DNA of 64,000 nucleotides from Listeria ilorinensis. Lineage in GTDB: Bacteria; Bacillota; Bacilli; Lactobacillales; Listeriaceae. The stretch is taken from the NCBI RefSeq assembly GCF_913566895.1, contig NZ_CAJYCN010000001.1, forward strand, positions 1-64,000, given 5' to 3'. Positions 6,885-16,641 of this stretch are shown here, one piece after another. Each line of letters opens with the position of its first letter. Positions within the stretch are counted from its first letter, which is position 1. The notes beneath the pieces are model-generated. The model was not told the origin of the DNA and made no database searches. It saw only the letters and a program-made list of their open reading frames with translations. The position numbers and the translations under genes are program-made.

Positions 6885-7796
6885 TCAGTTGCAGTGATGG
6901 TGATGGGCGTGTCGCTCCATTTGAATCGTGACATGATCTAAATGATAATGTTCAGCCAGAAAATGCTCAATTTCTTCTAGCAAGGCATCACGATCAACAT
7001 TTTCTTTGACTTGGATATGCGCAGTGAGTGCCTGAAAATCCGAGGTGATCGACCAGACATGCAGATCATGAACGGACTCTACACCTGAAAGTGAAAGGAA
7101 GTATCCCCGGATCGCACCTATATCAAGACTGGCCGGCTTTCCTTCCATCAATACATGAATCGATTCCCTGAGCACGCGGAAACCACTCACTAGAATTAGA
7201 GCAGAAACGATTACACTGGCGATGGGATCGGCAATATTCCAATCGAAAAAGATAATCAGCAGTGCTGCAATAATCGCCCCAACTGAGCCAAGCAGGTCAC
7301 CGATAACATGAAGAAAAGCACTGCGCATGTTCAAATTACCGCTTGTGTCCCCACGCATCAAAATCCATGCAACCAAAATGTTGATGATAAGTCCCAATAC
7401 GGAAATTGTCATCATACCACTGCCAACAACTGCAGGTGGTGCAAAAAAACGATGATAGGCTTCATAGAAAATATAGAGTGAGATGATGATTAGTGCCAAT
7501 CCATTTAGAAAAGCTGCTAAGATTTCAAATCGCTTATAGCCATAAGTTTTATCATCATTAGCAGCTTTTTCGCCGAACTTAAAAGCGAGTAAGCTCAGTC
7601 CGAGTGCAACGGCATCACTGAACATATGACCTGCATCTGACAGCAAGGCAAGACTATTCGTCAGGATTCCCCCGATAATTTCTGCGATCATAAAAGAAGC
7701 AATTAGTAAAAAACTGATAAACAGCGATTTTTTTTTAGCATTATGCGTATGACTGTGAGAATGACCATGCTCATGATGATGATCGTGTCCGCTCAT
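6885..7796 (-). CDS. czcD: Cation diffusion facilitator (zinc exporter)
   Basis: The 303-residue protein has a His-rich N-terminus (nine His in the first 18 residues) and a His-rich C-terminus. Six membrane segments follow, with the paired metal sites of CDF antiporters: D54 and H57-xxx-D61 in TM2 and H163-xxx-D167 in TM5. The cytoplasmic C-terminal domain contains the HDLHVWSI motif. The protein exports Zn2+ (possibly Co2+ or Cd2+) in exchange for protons. The upstream region (7797-7870) has no obvious metal-regulator operator. Family assignment is firm; metal specificity is inferred from the histidines. Confidence 0.92.
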   Translation of the reverse strand: MSGHDHHHEHGHSHSHTHNAKKKSLFISFLLIASFMIAEIIGGILTNSLALLSDAGHMFSDAVALGLSLLAFKFGEKAANDDKTYGYKRFEILAAFLNGLALIIISLYIFYEAYHRFFAPPAVVGSGMMTISVLGLIINILVAWILMRGDTSGNLNMRSAFLHVIGDLLGSVGAIIAALLIIFFDWNIADPIASVIVSALILVSGFRVLRESIHVLMEGKPASLDIGAIRGYFLSLSGVESVHDLHVWSITSDFQALTAHIQVKENVDRDALLEEIEHFLAEHYHLDHVTIQMERHAHHHHCN

Positions 7797-7869
7797 TTTT
7801 CCACGTCCCTTTTCAAATTATATATGTTTATGTTAGCATATAAGCACAGAAAATGCGACCCCTTATCAA

Positions 7870-7953
7870 AAAAATAGGATCCAGTGTTCCATCGCTCCTG
7901 TCCAAAGACCAAAAGGCTTATGGAATGGGAACTGCGACAGAACTCTGGATTCT
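7870..7953 (-). terminator. Large structured terminator of the DUF917-HyuA operon
   Basis: The minus strand can pair ATCCAG-GTTC (7940-7950) with GAAC-CTGGAT (7879-7889) across a 50-nt interior that has its own pairing (ATGGAA and TTCCAT, 7920-7925 and 7887-7892). It is followed by CCTATTTTTTT. The size and alternative pairing are unusual for a simple terminator. Confidence 0.65.
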
Positions 7954-7958
7954 TCTGA

Positions 7959-9509
7959 TCACACTAAATTGCCGACTACTTTGACTCTCAATCGCGTGGC
8001 GTTATCTGGATGATACGCTAGCGGTATCTCCTCTACCTCCACCACTTCGATCGTTTGCTCGATCGCACCTGCAAGAGTAGCTTGTCCACGCGCCTTCAGT
8101 TCAGCATCACGTAAGGCTTCATCGCGAGGTTTTTGAGAGTAAATATAAATTTGTTCGTATTGCCCGCTGATTTGGGAAATTGAAGCTCCAATTGCATTGG
8201 CCACCGCGCCGTTTGCATTTCGGATAATTTCTGCCACTCCATTTAGCTTCGCTGGAATAATGACACTTCCACCACCAACTAATACGAGGGTGACATCCTC
8301 AGCACTAGTTTTCATTTTATCGATGGCATCTTCTGTCATCGCTGCGATTTTTTGATAGGCTTTTTCGGCAAAAACCTGATCGATATGAGCCACTTTCTCA
8401 GGGTCACCAATTTGTGCGTGCCCCAGCCGAACTGCAATATCTGTTGTTGTCAATGTATCACCGCCAAAAACGAGAGCTTTTTCTGAAATCAAATAGCCGA
8501 CACTGTCAGGCCCGATCGTGATTTCACCGCCTTGTTCCCGCACGATACTGCCGCCGCCGAGACCAATCGAAATGATGTCTGGCATGCGGAAGTTGGTTCG
8601 AACGCCACCGACGTCTACAGCAAGGGAAGATTCTCGTGGAAATCCGCCGGCTAGGATGCCAATATCAGAAGTCGTTCCACCGACATCCAATACGACTGCA
8701 TTTTCAAGACCTGCTAAATAAGAGGCGCCGCGAATGCTGTTCGTTGGACCGCATGCGATTGTCAGAATGGGGAACTCGCGTGCATAATCAAGTGACATTA
8801 GGGTCCCGTCATTTTGACAGAGATAGACTTCTGCTTTTGTAATGCCCTCTTCTGCAAGCGCCTTTTCAAAACCATCGCTGGTAGCTGCCATGACTTTAAA
8901 AAGTGCGGCATTCAGAATCGTGGCATTTTCCCGCTCGATCAAGCCGACTGAGCCGATGGTCGAGGAAATGGAGATAGGGACGGTTGCACCTAAGACTTCT
9001 TCGGCCAGCTTCTTCACACGGTATTCCTGTTCATTTTTAAGGGAAGAAAAGACGCCAACGACTGCGACCGATTCGACAACACCTGACCACTTTTCTAAAA
9101 GCGTGCGAATCTCTTCTTCTGAGAACTCAGAAAGTGTGCTGCCGTCATATTCAAAACCCCCATGTGCCAATTCATATTGACCAGATAGCGCATCCACCAT
9201 GTCTTCAGGCCATGCTGTATAGGGCAACACAGAGGCTGTTGCCGGATAACCCAGGCGAATCACACCTACTTTTGCCAGTTTTTTCCGTTCAACAATAGCG
9301 TTCGTGCATTGTGTCGTTCCCAGCATAGCATGCGTGACAGCTGCTTTATCGATGGCTGATTCGGCTAATACCTTGTGCAGAGCAGCGCGGATCCCGCTTT
9401 CGATATCCTCACTAGTTGGATGCTTCACACTATGAATCAGATTCAATTTTTCATCTAATATAACTGCGTCGGTATTTGTACCACCGACATCTATACCGAT
9501 TTTATACAT
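7959..9509 (-). CDS. Hydantoinase/oxoprolinase family protein (HyuA-like)
   Basis: The 516-residue protein begins with an actin-like ATPase fold, IGIDVGGTNTDAVIL (4-18), and has further nucleotide-fold motifs (VVLDVGGTTSDIGIL, ISIGLGGGSIV). These are the hallmarks of the N-terminal hydantoinase A/oxoprolinase domain. The family cleaves or carboxylates cyclic amides, lactams and ketones with ATP; members of this short single-subunit type often lack a characterised substrate. The start ATG abuts the stop of the DUF917 gene, so the two are translationally coupled and probably work together, as in other genomes where DUF917 sits beside HyuA. Substrate unknown. Confidence 0.85.
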   Translation of the reverse strand: MYKIGIDVGGTNTDAVILDEKLNLIHSVKHPTSEDIESGIRAALHKVLAESAIDKAAVTHAMLGTTQCTNAIVERKKLAKVGVIRLGYPATASVLPYTAWPEDMVDALSGQYELAHGGFEYDGSTLSEFSEEEIRTLLEKWSGVVESVAVVGVFSSLKNEQEYRVKKLAEEVLGATVPISISSTIGSVGLIERENATILNAALFKVMAATSDGFEKALAEEGITKAEVYLCQNDGTLMSLDYAREFPILTIACGPTNSIRGASYLAGLENAVVLDVGGTTSDIGILAGGFPRESSLAVDVGGVRTNFRMPDIISIGLGGGSIVREQGGEITIGPDSVGYLISEKALVFGGDTLTTTDIAVRLGHAQIGDPEKVAHIDQVFAEKAYQKIAAMTEDAIDKMKTSAEDVTLVLVGGGSVIIPAKLNGVAEIIRNANGAVANAIGASISQISGQYEQIYIYSQKPRDEALRDAELKARGQATLAGAIEQTIEVVEVEEIPLAYHPDNATRLRVKVVGNLV

Positions 9510-10601
9510 TTATCGCGCCTCCTTCTGCGCAAGTTCTTCAACCGGCACATAATCCAAATCATAGCCAAAATAACGTGGGCCAACTGTTTCCAGTCCTTTT
9601 GCTGTACGCCACTGCGGATCACACGGTAGCGCGAGTACCCGAACACGTTTACCATATTTCAATCCTTCTGTCGTTACCGGATTCAGCGTCTCCAGATCAA
9701 CTAGACATATCAGATCTGGTGTCAATGCGATTGGCTGTCCGTTCTTTTTAGCAATCAAATTCTCATTTTGGAAGAAAACTTGTACCTGTTCATCGGCCAT
9801 TTCACCCAATCCATCGATCGTCACGCAACCGCGATTGAACCCACCTGTCGTGCCGCGTTCTACATCGACGATTTTCCCACTGAAAAGATGATGGCCATTT
9901 GTCACGGTCAATAAATCTGCTAGTTTGTCAGTATCATCCTGTTCATTCGAGCGGATGATCTTCCCGATTTTTTCGGAAAGAGTCACGATATTTTGCACAC
10001 TTGCTGTCTGTAGCTCGCTCCCTGTGCACGGATAAATACTGACCAGACTGCTAGCTCCCATTTCAACGGTTGCAACACGTGCCAGTCGCTCCGTCCACTG
10101 ATTGTCGATCGTCTCCATAATGCCGATATTGCCTTTCTCATCTGTGATTGCCATTGGTGTAGAGGAAATACCATTTAAGTGAAAAGTGACCATTTGCAGT
10201 TCTGGGAAAGCGCGTCCCATACCATCACAATCGATCAGCGGGAGTCCTAGCTGGGCAGCTACGACAATCGGGATCATAGAATTGACACCGCCTGCTTCCA
10301 TCGGAAAAGTTCCTTTGACTTCTTTGCCTAGGTAACGTCCGAGTTTTTGAAACACGCGTACAAATTCATCGCCTTTCGGAAATTTTTCTACCAAAACGCT
10401 CGGAGCCCCCATCATGGCAGCCGGGATAAAAAAGTCATCTGCATCGATCTCATCCGTTGACAACAGCTGTACCGGGCCATGTTCTTTGATTGCCGACAAT
10501 GCCATCATCTTACCGATATACGGATCTCCTCCTCCGCCAGTGCCCAAAAAAGCAGCGCCAACTGCTATATTTTCAATTGCTTGCTCATCTAAGTAACGCA
10601 T
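9510..10601 (-). CDS. DUF917 family protein
   Basis: The 363-residue protein carries the DUF917 signature near the N-terminus (FLGTGGGGDPYIG, 19-31) and a later NSMIPIVVAAQLGLPLIDCDGMGRAFPE region. It is cytosolic with no signal peptide. DUF917 proteins are regularly encoded with HyuA-like proteins and nucleobase/allantoin-type permeases and are thought to be the partner subunit of an amidase-like activity; no reaction is established to my knowledge. Start ATG has GATGGGGGA upstream, and the gene lies 18 bp behind the permease gene. Confidence 0.85.
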   Translation of the reverse strand: MRYLDEQAIENIAVGAAFLGTGGGGDPYIGKMMALSAIKEHGPVQLLSTDEIDADDFFIPAAMMGAPSVLVEKFPKGDEFVRVFQKLGRYLGKEVKGTFPMEAGGVNSMIPIVVAAQLGLPLIDCDGMGRAFPELQMVTFHLNGISSTPMAITDEKGNIGIMETIDNQWTERLARVATVEMGASSLVSIYPCTGSELQTASVQNIVTLSEKIGKIIRSNEQDDTDKLADLLTVTNGHHLFSGKIVDVERGTTGGFNRGCVTIDGLGEMADEQVQVFFQNENLIAKKNGQPIALTPDLICLVDLETLNPVTTEGLKYGKRVRVLALPCDPQWRTAKGLETVGPRYFGYDLDYVPVEELAQKEAR

Positions 10602-10619
10602 GATAATCCCCCATCTACT

Positions 10620-11897
10620 TTAGTAATCTTCGTTAAACTGTTCCGTTTTTCTTTTGTCTGTCACTTTGCGGCCAATCAAATAAATCGCCAGTGCCAGAAC
10701 AATCCCGATCAGTGGCTGATTCGGCAGCTGTGGTAAGCTCGGAAAAAAGCTTACGATAACAGGGGCACAGGCAATCACTGCACCGATCATCCACGAAAGA
10801 ACACCCAACCAATTGATACCTGGTGTCACATGCCACTTCGATGGATCGCCTTTTTGAACGAGCCAGTAAGAAGCGATCATCACCCCGGCTACAGGCGGAA
10901 CCATGGCCGAAAGTACCGACATGATCGGCACAAAATGATTGAGGATGCCGATGACCGCAAGCAACGTACCTGCGCCACCCGCGATTGCCACGGCTAATTT
11001 TTCCTTTTCCTTTGAAATATTGAAAACATTGACGATTGCGATCCCACCGGAAAAGGCATTGACTGCATTGGTCGTCCATGTTGCCAGGATTAGTGCAATC
11101 ACACCTAGCACTGGCATACCGAGTTTAGCAAAAACACTTGTGATATCAGCTGTTCCAGCAGTAATTGTCAGAATCGCACCCACAGCAATCATCAATACAC
11201 CGGAAGGCAAAATACCGATGATGGCCGCTTTTACAACACCCGTTCTACTTTTGGTGTACTGCGAATAGTCACCGGCGATCACTGCTCCGAGTGCAAATGA
11301 ACCAATCGTGACAGATAGCCCTGTTAAGAACGGCAGCGGTATTTCAGGCCGATATGCTGCGATTTGTTGCAGCCCGCCATCTCGAAGTGAAACAATCAAT
11401 GCGTAAATACATACTAGTAATAAAATCGGAACAGCGACGTAATTTAAAATATTAAGAATTTTTATTCCGTAAATCGCCGAAAGAAGCATGATCACGCCCC
11501 AAACAAGTGATGATAGCCATACTGGGAATTCAATACCGTATAAAGCTAAAAACTGAGAAAAGGCCACGCCACACACATTGGCTTGAATCCCAAACCAGCC
11601 GAGACATGAAATTGCCAAAATGATCGAAATAATTTTTTTAGAGCCTTGTTCGCCAAAAACTTGTGAAGCAACTCTGACAGTTGGACGCTGCAAATCACTA
11701 CTTTGCATGCCCTGATAAATCATAAAAACAACAATGATGCCATAGCCGATAAAGGCTGTCAAAAGTGCCTCCCACAGCGGCATACCTGCAATAAGTGTCC
11801 CTCCGATCAATAAGCTGGGAACGCAAATCATCGCACCAGTCCATACGAAAGCCAAACTTGCCCACGACTGTGCCTGTTCTTTTCTTACTTCCGCCAT
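10620..11897 (-). CDS. NCS1 family permease (CodB-like)
   Basis: The 425-residue protein has about twelve membrane segments and the N-terminal pattern of nucleobase:cation symporter-1 proteins of the CodB branch (SWASLAFVWTGAMICVPSLLIGG; later AVIAGDYSQYTKS). Such carriers import cytosine, purines, allantoin or hydantoins with protons or sodium. It is the first gene of the permease-DUF917-HyuA operon, so it probably imports the compound those proteins act on. Start ATG follows AAGGGGGC. Confidence 0.87.
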   Translation of the reverse strand: MAEVRKEQAQSWASLAFVWTGAMICVPSLLIGGTLIAGMPLWEALLTAFIGYGIIVVFMIYQGMQSSDLQRPTVRVASQVFGEQGSKKIISIILAISCLGWFGIQANVCGVAFSQFLALYGIEFPVWLSSLVWGVIMLLSAIYGIKILNILNYVAVPILLLVCIYALIVSLRDGGLQQIAAYRPEIPLPFLTGLSVTIGSFALGAVIAGDYSQYTKSRTGVVKAAIIGILPSGVLMIAVGAILTITAGTADITSVFAKLGMPVLGVIALILATWTTNAVNAFSGGIAIVNVFNISKEKEKLAVAIAGGAGTLLAVIGILNHFVPIMSVLSAMVPPVAGVMIASYWLVQKGDPSKWHVTPGINWLGVLSWMIGAVIACAPVIVSFFPSLPQLPNQPLIGIVLALAIYLIGRKVTDKRKTEQFNEDY

Positions 11898-11929
11898 TAA
11901 AAAGCCCCCTTGTTTTTTGTAATGGGTCT

Positions 11930-11957
11930 ATTATATAAAAAGGCTCATTTATTGTAA
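11930..11957 (-). promoter_or_regulatory. Promoter of the permease-DUF917-HyuA operon
   Basis: Minus-strand -10 TATAAT (11930-11935) and -35 TTACAA (11952-11957) have a 16-bp spacer, 33 bp before the permease start. It lies after the pucR terminator, so the operon is separate from its presumed regulator. Confidence 0.6.
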
Positions 11958-11967
11958 TTAGCAGAAT

Positions 11968-12015
11968 TGCAAAATAAAAAGGATAATTCTTGTTAAAATC
12001 AACAAAAATCATCCT
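11968..12015 (-). terminator. Terminator of the PucR-type regulator gene
   Basis: An imperfect hairpin pairs AGGAT...TTGTT with TAACA...ATCCT on the minus strand and is followed by TTTTTATTTTG. It is 20-70 bp past the regulator stop codon. Confidence 0.6.
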
Positions 12016-12035
12016 CTTATTTGCGTTTTCGCCAA

Positions 12036-13622
12036 CTAATCATGCTGTTCCATCTGCTCAAGCAAGCGCCAAATCGCAATAGCCCGGTAATAATGATAGC
12101 TTTCCGGCATTTTAGAGACGGGATATGAAAGCAGTTCATTGATACGGGAAATCCGATATTTAATGGTGTTGGCGTGTAAAAACAATTTTTTAGCGGTGAC
12201 GGTATAATTCATTTCAGCATCCAGTAGAAAAACTGCCAACGTCTCAAGCAGATCCTGATTCGCCTTTCGTTCCTTCAAAAGCGGTGCGAGCGGTTTTAAA
12301 TGTTCGACAATGGCCCGTTCGCCACTGCCGACTACTTCATAGCAATGCGCAGCAAATTCGATCCGCTGCAACGTGTAGAGCTGTTTGTCAGGATACACTT
12401 TTTTGACTTGCGGTAAATAGCTGCTGACGGTCGTATAGGCTTCCTGTACATCCGTCGTATTTTCCATTCCTAGACACTGCACAATCGTGGCTTCGATATT
12501 TTTCATCTGTGTTTCCGCATAGAAATATTCTGCCAGACTTTCAAAATCCTCCTGTTTTCCGCCGGCATCAAGCAATACGACGATAAAAGCTTCATGAATA
12601 TCTACCAGCGACACTTGAAACCGGCGAGCAACTTCTAATCGAAGCAGTTTCAGCACAGCATTTTTATGTGCCGGGCTTTTCGCCTCCACCAGCCACATAT
12701 TGGAGATTTGTGCAACATCAATTCCCAGAATCTTAGCTAAGCGACGCATTTTCACACTTTCATCATTCATAATGGCTTTTACGAGTTCGGCAGTACTGAT
12801 CTCCTCGTAGTTACGCCCCCATAGGTTCATAAAAACCTGTACCACTTCCCACATTTGCTGTGCTGTTTCTTCTGTCAAAGGCTTCTTTTCTTTGATCAAA
12901 TAAAGCTGCATCGTTGGGATACCGTCTTGTGTAATCACCCGTCTTGTCGACCAAATTTCGCCAGACTGATAGATTTGCTCGTCTGTGGTCAATGCGATTT
13001 GTTTTTGGACATCGAGCGTACTGATCCGCGGCCAGGTGACAGCATTGACAATCTGCCCATTTTGATCGGTCAGAAGTACCGAGGCACGGGTTCGATCGGT
13101 CAATATTTTCAGCATGGTATCGACATTTCGCTGATTGACCGGCACAGCTGAAATTTGTTCCAGCAACCCCGTCGCAAAATGGGTCTCGCTCATTTCTTGC
13201 TTCACGATCGCCTCCACAACTTCATAGATTACTTCGCTATACCTCAGTGTGCTTTCATTTTCCGGCATGATGATCAGTGTAAAATCCAGCTCATCTGCAA
13301 GCTGAATCAGCCGCGGATCCACCCGGGGAATAAAAACGCCCACGTAATATAGAATCAGACCGATTTCCCCCACTTTATGTAGCCGACGAATCATATCGCA
13401 CTGCGCTTCCACATTATCTTTTACATTGATAAGACCAGAAATGACAATTTCACTGCCATAAAATTCATCATTTTCAAACAATCCATCTTCCAGTGCCTCC
13501 ACATCCGTATGTTCCAAGACCGAAATTGAGGAAACCAGTTTTTCCAGACCACTAAAACCAGCGACAACTTTTGCATCACGAAGAGAGGGCAGCTGCAATA
13601 GTTCACGTAATTTCACACTCAT
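12036..13622 (-). CDS. PucR family transcriptional regulator
   Basis: With the ATG at 13622 (RBS AGAAGGAGGTG, 7-nt spacing) the protein has 528 residues; an upstream ATG at 13661 has no RBS. The N-terminal PucR domain (about 5-120) starts at LRELLQLPSL, a central GGDEF-like region follows, and the C-terminal HTH_30 domain is the segment around LDAEMNYTVTAKKLFLHANTIKYRISRINELL. PucR controls purine/allantoin catabolism in B. subtilis, and relatives respond to nitrogen compounds. Its place directly before the permease operon on the same strand suggests it activates that operon in response to the imported substrate. Confidence 0.88.
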   Translation of the reverse strand: MSVKLRELLQLPSLRDAKVVAGFSGLEKLVSSISVLEHTDVEALEDGLFENDEFYGSEIVISGLINVKDNVEAQCDMIRRLHKVGEIGLILYYVGVFIPRVDPRLIQLADELDFTLIIMPENESTLRYSEVIYEVVEAIVKQEMSETHFATGLLEQISAVPVNQRNVDTMLKILTDRTRASVLLTDQNGQIVNAVTWPRISTLDVQKQIALTTDEQIYQSGEIWSTRRVITQDGIPTMQLYLIKEKKPLTEETAQQMWEVVQVFMNLWGRNYEEISTAELVKAIMNDESVKMRRLAKILGIDVAQISNMWLVEAKSPAHKNAVLKLLRLEVARRFQVSLVDIHEAFIVVLLDAGGKQEDFESLAEYFYAETQMKNIEATIVQCLGMENTTDVQEAYTTVSSYLPQVKKVYPDKQLYTLQRIEFAAHCYEVVGSGERAIVEHLKPLAPLLKERKANQDLLETLAVFLLDAEMNYTVTAKKLFLHANTIKYRISRINELLSYPVSKMPESYHYYRAIAIWRLLEQMEQHD

Positions 13623-13641
13623 TCTCACACCTCCTTCTGTT

Positions 13642-13650
13642 AGTATAGCA
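13642..13650 (-). promoter_or_regulatory. Possible extended -10 promoter of the PucR gene
   Basis: TGC-TATACT on the minus strand is an extended -10, but it would leave a leader of only about 13 nt. A TATAAA about 15 bp further upstream is an alternative. Confidence 0.35.
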
Positions 13651-13703
13651 AAATTTTTCATTTATTTTATACAAAAACTCGATGATGGCTTAACATCTTT
13701 CGT

Positions 13704-13744
13704 ACAAAAAAGCCTGATAAGCAGCAACAACTGCCGATCAGGCT
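13704..13744 (-). terminator. Terminator of the xylAB operon
   Basis: AGCCTGAT and ATCAGGCT pair around an 18-nt loop, followed by TTTTTT on the minus strand, just beyond the xylB stop codon. Confidence 0.9.
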
Positions 13745-13749
13745 TCCAT

Positions 13750-15234
13750 TTATTTTCGTAATTGATGAGACAATGCGCAAGTAGCAGGATAAATTTCTTG
13801 ATAAAGCATATAAATCCGCTGATATTTTTGAACAGTCTCTGGGTTAGGTCTATAGGTGTTCGCGTAGACAACAAACTTTGCCACAGCCTCTTCAAAAGTA
13901 GCATAAAGTCCAGCACCGACTGCTGCAATCATCGCTGCACCTACCGCCGGCCCCTGTTCACTTTTCAGCGTCCGGATGGGCACATTAAAAATATCCGCTT
14001 GCATTTGCAGCCAGTCCTCATTTTTAGCCCCGCCCCCAACAGAAATGATCTCTGAAAAATGAGCATCTGCATACCGCTTCATTAGTTCCATCGAATCCCG
14101 CAATGAAAAAGTGATGCCCTCCAGTACTGCTTTTGTAAAATGACTGCGTGTATGACGTCCGTCGATCCCAATAAAACTGCCACGAATCTGACTGTCTGGA
14201 TAAGGCGTACGTTCACCAACGATATATGGGGCAAATAGCAGTCCCTCTGCTCCTGGAGCAATCTCTCCAATATCTGCAAGCAGTTCCTCATAAGTCGCTT
14301 CTTTTGCAAACTGCTCCTTGAACCAAGATAAACTATAGCCCGCAGCAAGTGTCACACCCATTGCATAAAATCGCTCCGAAGCCGCATGTGCAAACAGATG
14401 TAGCTTCCCCTGATAATCGTGATCCGCATGCTCAGTCGCCGTCAAAAACACACCCGAAGTCCCAACGCTCAACATTGCACTACCTTCTGCCAAAATACCT
14501 GCTCCAAGCGCGGCACATGCATTGTCTGCCCCACCAGCAAAGACAGAGATTCCCTCAGGAAGACCCCATTCTGCTGCCAGCTCAGGCAAAATCGTACCGA
14601 TTTGCTCCGTTGATGCCACAAGTGGTGGACAAAGTGATGCCGACAAGTCCAAACATTCTAGCACTTCTGAACTCCATTGTTGTTGTGCTAAATCGAGCAA
14701 CAGCGTACCAGCCGCATCCGATTGCTCCATTTGTTGTTGCCCTGTCAGCCGAAAGCCTAGATAGTCCTTTGGCAGTAAAAAACGAACCGCACGTTTCCAA
14801 TTTTCCGGCTCATTATTACGCACCCAAAGTAGTTTTGGCAACGTAAAGCCTTCCAAAGCCCGGTTTTTTGTAATCTCGAGTAGTCGAGAACCAAGAGCCT
14901 TCGTGATTTGTTCACACTCAGCCGTCGTTCGCACATCATTCCATAAAATGGCCGGACGAACAATTTGCCCCGCTTGATCTAAGAGAACTAAACTGTGCAT
15001 CTGACCAGAAAAACTGATTCCCACAATGTCCTTGCTTTCCGGCCGCTGTGCGATCGCTTGCAACACGTTCCCTAGCGCCTGGTACCAGTCTTCTGGATCC
15101 TGTTCGCTAAAACCAGCTTTTTCCTGATACAGCGGATAAGCCGCCGAACTTTCGGCACAAATCGTCCCATCTGACCCAATCAGCAAGGCTTTGAGTGCAC
15201 TTGTCCCCAGATCAATTCCCACAATATATTTCAC
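13750..15234 (-). CDS. xylB: Xylulokinase
   Basis: The 494-residue FGGY-family kinase starts with IVGIDLGTSALKALL (4-18). It also has the GQMHSLVLLD segment and the ATP-site region SVGGGAKNEDWLQMQADIFNVP near the C-terminus, all typical of XylB. It phosphorylates D-xylulose to xylulose 5-phosphate for the pentose phosphate pathway in the cytosol. The start is GTG with TAAAGGAGCGG upstream. The gene follows xylA by 14 bp in one operon under XylR control, with a terminator directly after. Confidence 0.95.
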   Translation of the reverse strand: MKYIVGIDLGTSALKALLIGSDGTICAESSAAYPLYQEKAGFSEQDPEDWYQALGNVLQAIAQRPESKDIVGISFSGQMHSLVLLDQAGQIVRPAILWNDVRTTAECEQITKALGSRLLEITKNRALEGFTLPKLLWVRNNEPENWKRAVRFLLPKDYLGFRLTGQQQMEQSDAAGTLLLDLAQQQWSSEVLECLDLSASLCPPLVASTEQIGTILPELAAEWGLPEGISVFAGGADNACAALGAGILAEGSAMLSVGTSGVFLTATEHADHDYQGKLHLFAHAASERFYAMGVTLAAGYSLSWFKEQFAKEATYEELLADIGEIAPGAEGLLFAPYIVGERTPYPDSQIRGSFIGIDGRHTRSHFTKAVLEGITFSLRDSMELMKRYADAHFSEIISVGGGAKNEDWLQMQADIFNVPIRTLKSEQGPAVGAAMIAAVGAGLYATFEEAVAKFVVYANTYRPNPETVQKYQRIYMLYQEIYPATCALSHQLRK

Positions 15235-15248
15235 GTTCAGCCGCTCCT

Positions 15249-16556
15249 TTAATAAAGATATTCGTTCAGCCGAGCTTTCACCATTTCCAAATGACTCGAT
15301 TTATTTTGAATCCGATCATGATTTGTCGCATAAGCAGCTAGCTGGTGGAAATCCATTTTACCTGCCACGATCTCCGCGCCAATCCCAGTACTAAAGCTGT
15401 CATAACGATCTGCAATCAATTTATCAAAAAAGCCGTCTTCTTTCAAACGAGCTGCTGCCTTAAGTCCGCGTGCAAATGTATCCATTCCAGCGATATGTGC
15501 CAAGAATAAATCATCCATCTCAAAAGAGCCCCGTCGAACTTTCGCATCAAAATTAACACCACCACGGCCAATACCGCCGTTTTCAAGAATTTGATACATC
15601 GCAAGCGTCACTGCAGATAAATCAGTTGGAAACTCATCCGTATCCCAACCAAGCAGTAAATCACCCTGATTCGCATCAATCGATCCAAGTGCTCCGTAAC
15701 AGCGCGCCACATTCAATTCATGCTCGAATGTATGCCCAGCAAGCGTTGCGTGATTGGCTTCTAAATTCAATTTAAAATATTTATCTAAGTCATATTTCTG
15801 TAAAAAGGCCATGGTTGTTGCCGCATCAAAATCATACTGGTGTTTAGATGGCTCTTTCGGCTTCGGCTCGATCAAGAACTGAGCATCAAAACCGATCTCC
15901 TTCGCATAATCGACCGCCATGTGGAAGAACCGTGCCATGTTGTCCTGCTCCAGCTTCATATCTGTATTAAGCAGTGATTCATAGCCTTCACGACCACCCC
16001 AGAACACATAGTTTTCTGCCCCAAGCTCTTTTCCGACTTCTAGTGCTTTTTTGACTTGCGCAGCCGCGTAGGCGAACACATCGGCATTGCTCGTTGAAGC
16101 GGCACCGTGTACAAAACGGGGATTCGAGAACATGTTGGCCGTATTCCAGAGGAGTTTGACACCCGTCTCGTCCATTTTTTCCTTCAAAAGAGTAACGATC
16201 TCATCCTGATTTTGAAAAGTCTCTTTCAGTGTCTCGCCCTCTGGTGCAATATCTACATCATGGAAGCAGTAGTAAGGCACGCCCAGCTTTGTAAAAAATT
16301 CAAAACCAGCTTCCACACGATTCCGCGCCGTCTGCATAGGATCGTCCGCAAGCCACGTCCGAATATTTGTCGCTTGACCGAATGGATCTGATCCATCCTG
16401 CGTCAGCGTATGCCAGTAAGCCACTGCAAAACGCAAATGCTCTTTCATCGTCTTGCCGAGTACCACCTCATCAGGATTATAGTGGCGGAATGCAAACGGA
16501 TTATCACTTCCCGTCCCTTCAAATTGAACCTTCTCTACATTTGGAAAATAAAACAT
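15249..16556 (-). CDS. xylA: Xylose isomerase
   Basis: The 435-residue protein is a class II xylose isomerase. The catalytic pair FHDVD (H99, D100, D102) and the metal-site motifs are visible: [23 protein letters not shown] and [13 protein letters not shown]. It converts D-xylose to D-xylulose using two divalent metal ions. Start ATG has a strong AAAGGAGGTAG. It heads xylAB and is divergent from xylR. No xylose transporter gene is in the operon, so uptake must be encoded elsewhere. Confidence 0.97.
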   Translation of the reverse strand: MFYFPNVEKVQFEGTGSDNPFAFRHYNPDEVVLGKTMKEHLRFAVAYWHTLTQDGSDPFGQATNIRTWLADDPMQTARNRVEAGFEFFTKLGVPYYCFHDVDIAPEGETLKETFQNQDEIVTLLKEKMDETGVKLLWNTANMFSNPRFVHGAASTSNADVFAYAAAQVKKALEVGKELGAENYVFWGGREGYESLLNTDMKLEQDNMARFFHMAVDYAKEIGFDAQFLIEPKPKEPSKHQYDFDAATTMAFLQKYDLDKYFKLNLEANHATLAGHTFEHELNVARCYGALGSIDANQGDLLLGWDTDEFPTDLSAVTLAMYQILENGGIGRGGVNFDAKVRRGSFEMDDLFLAHIAGMDTFARGLKAAARLKEDGFFDKLIADRYDSFSTGIGAEIVAGKMDFHQLAAYATNHDRIQNKSSHLEMVKARLNEYLY

Positions 16557-16606
16557 GATACTACCTCCTTTAAATTTTGACAGCCTTCGCTGATTTTGTT
16601 ATCTTT

Positions 16607-16633
16607 TAGTTAGTTTGTACGATATACTAACTA
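16607..16633. promoter_or_regulatory. XylR operator (xylO)
   Basis: TAGTTAGT (16607-16614) and ACTAACTA (16626-16633) form an inverted repeat with partly symmetric interior (TTGTACGATAT). It resembles the Bacillus xyl operator, whose half-site is TTAGTTTGTT. It lies just downstream of the xylA -10, covering the transcription start, where a bound XylR would block initiation. Confidence 0.8.
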
Positions 16634-16641
16634 TCAAAATC

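Noticed and set aside
8842-9180. 112-codon plus-strand ORF inside the HyuA-like gene
   Set aside because: It is antisense to a well-supported gene, with serine-rich shadow composition.
14349-14846. 165-codon plus-strand ORF inside xylB
   Set aside because: It is antisense to conserved xylulokinase sequence, has His/Pro-rich shadow composition and no promoter.
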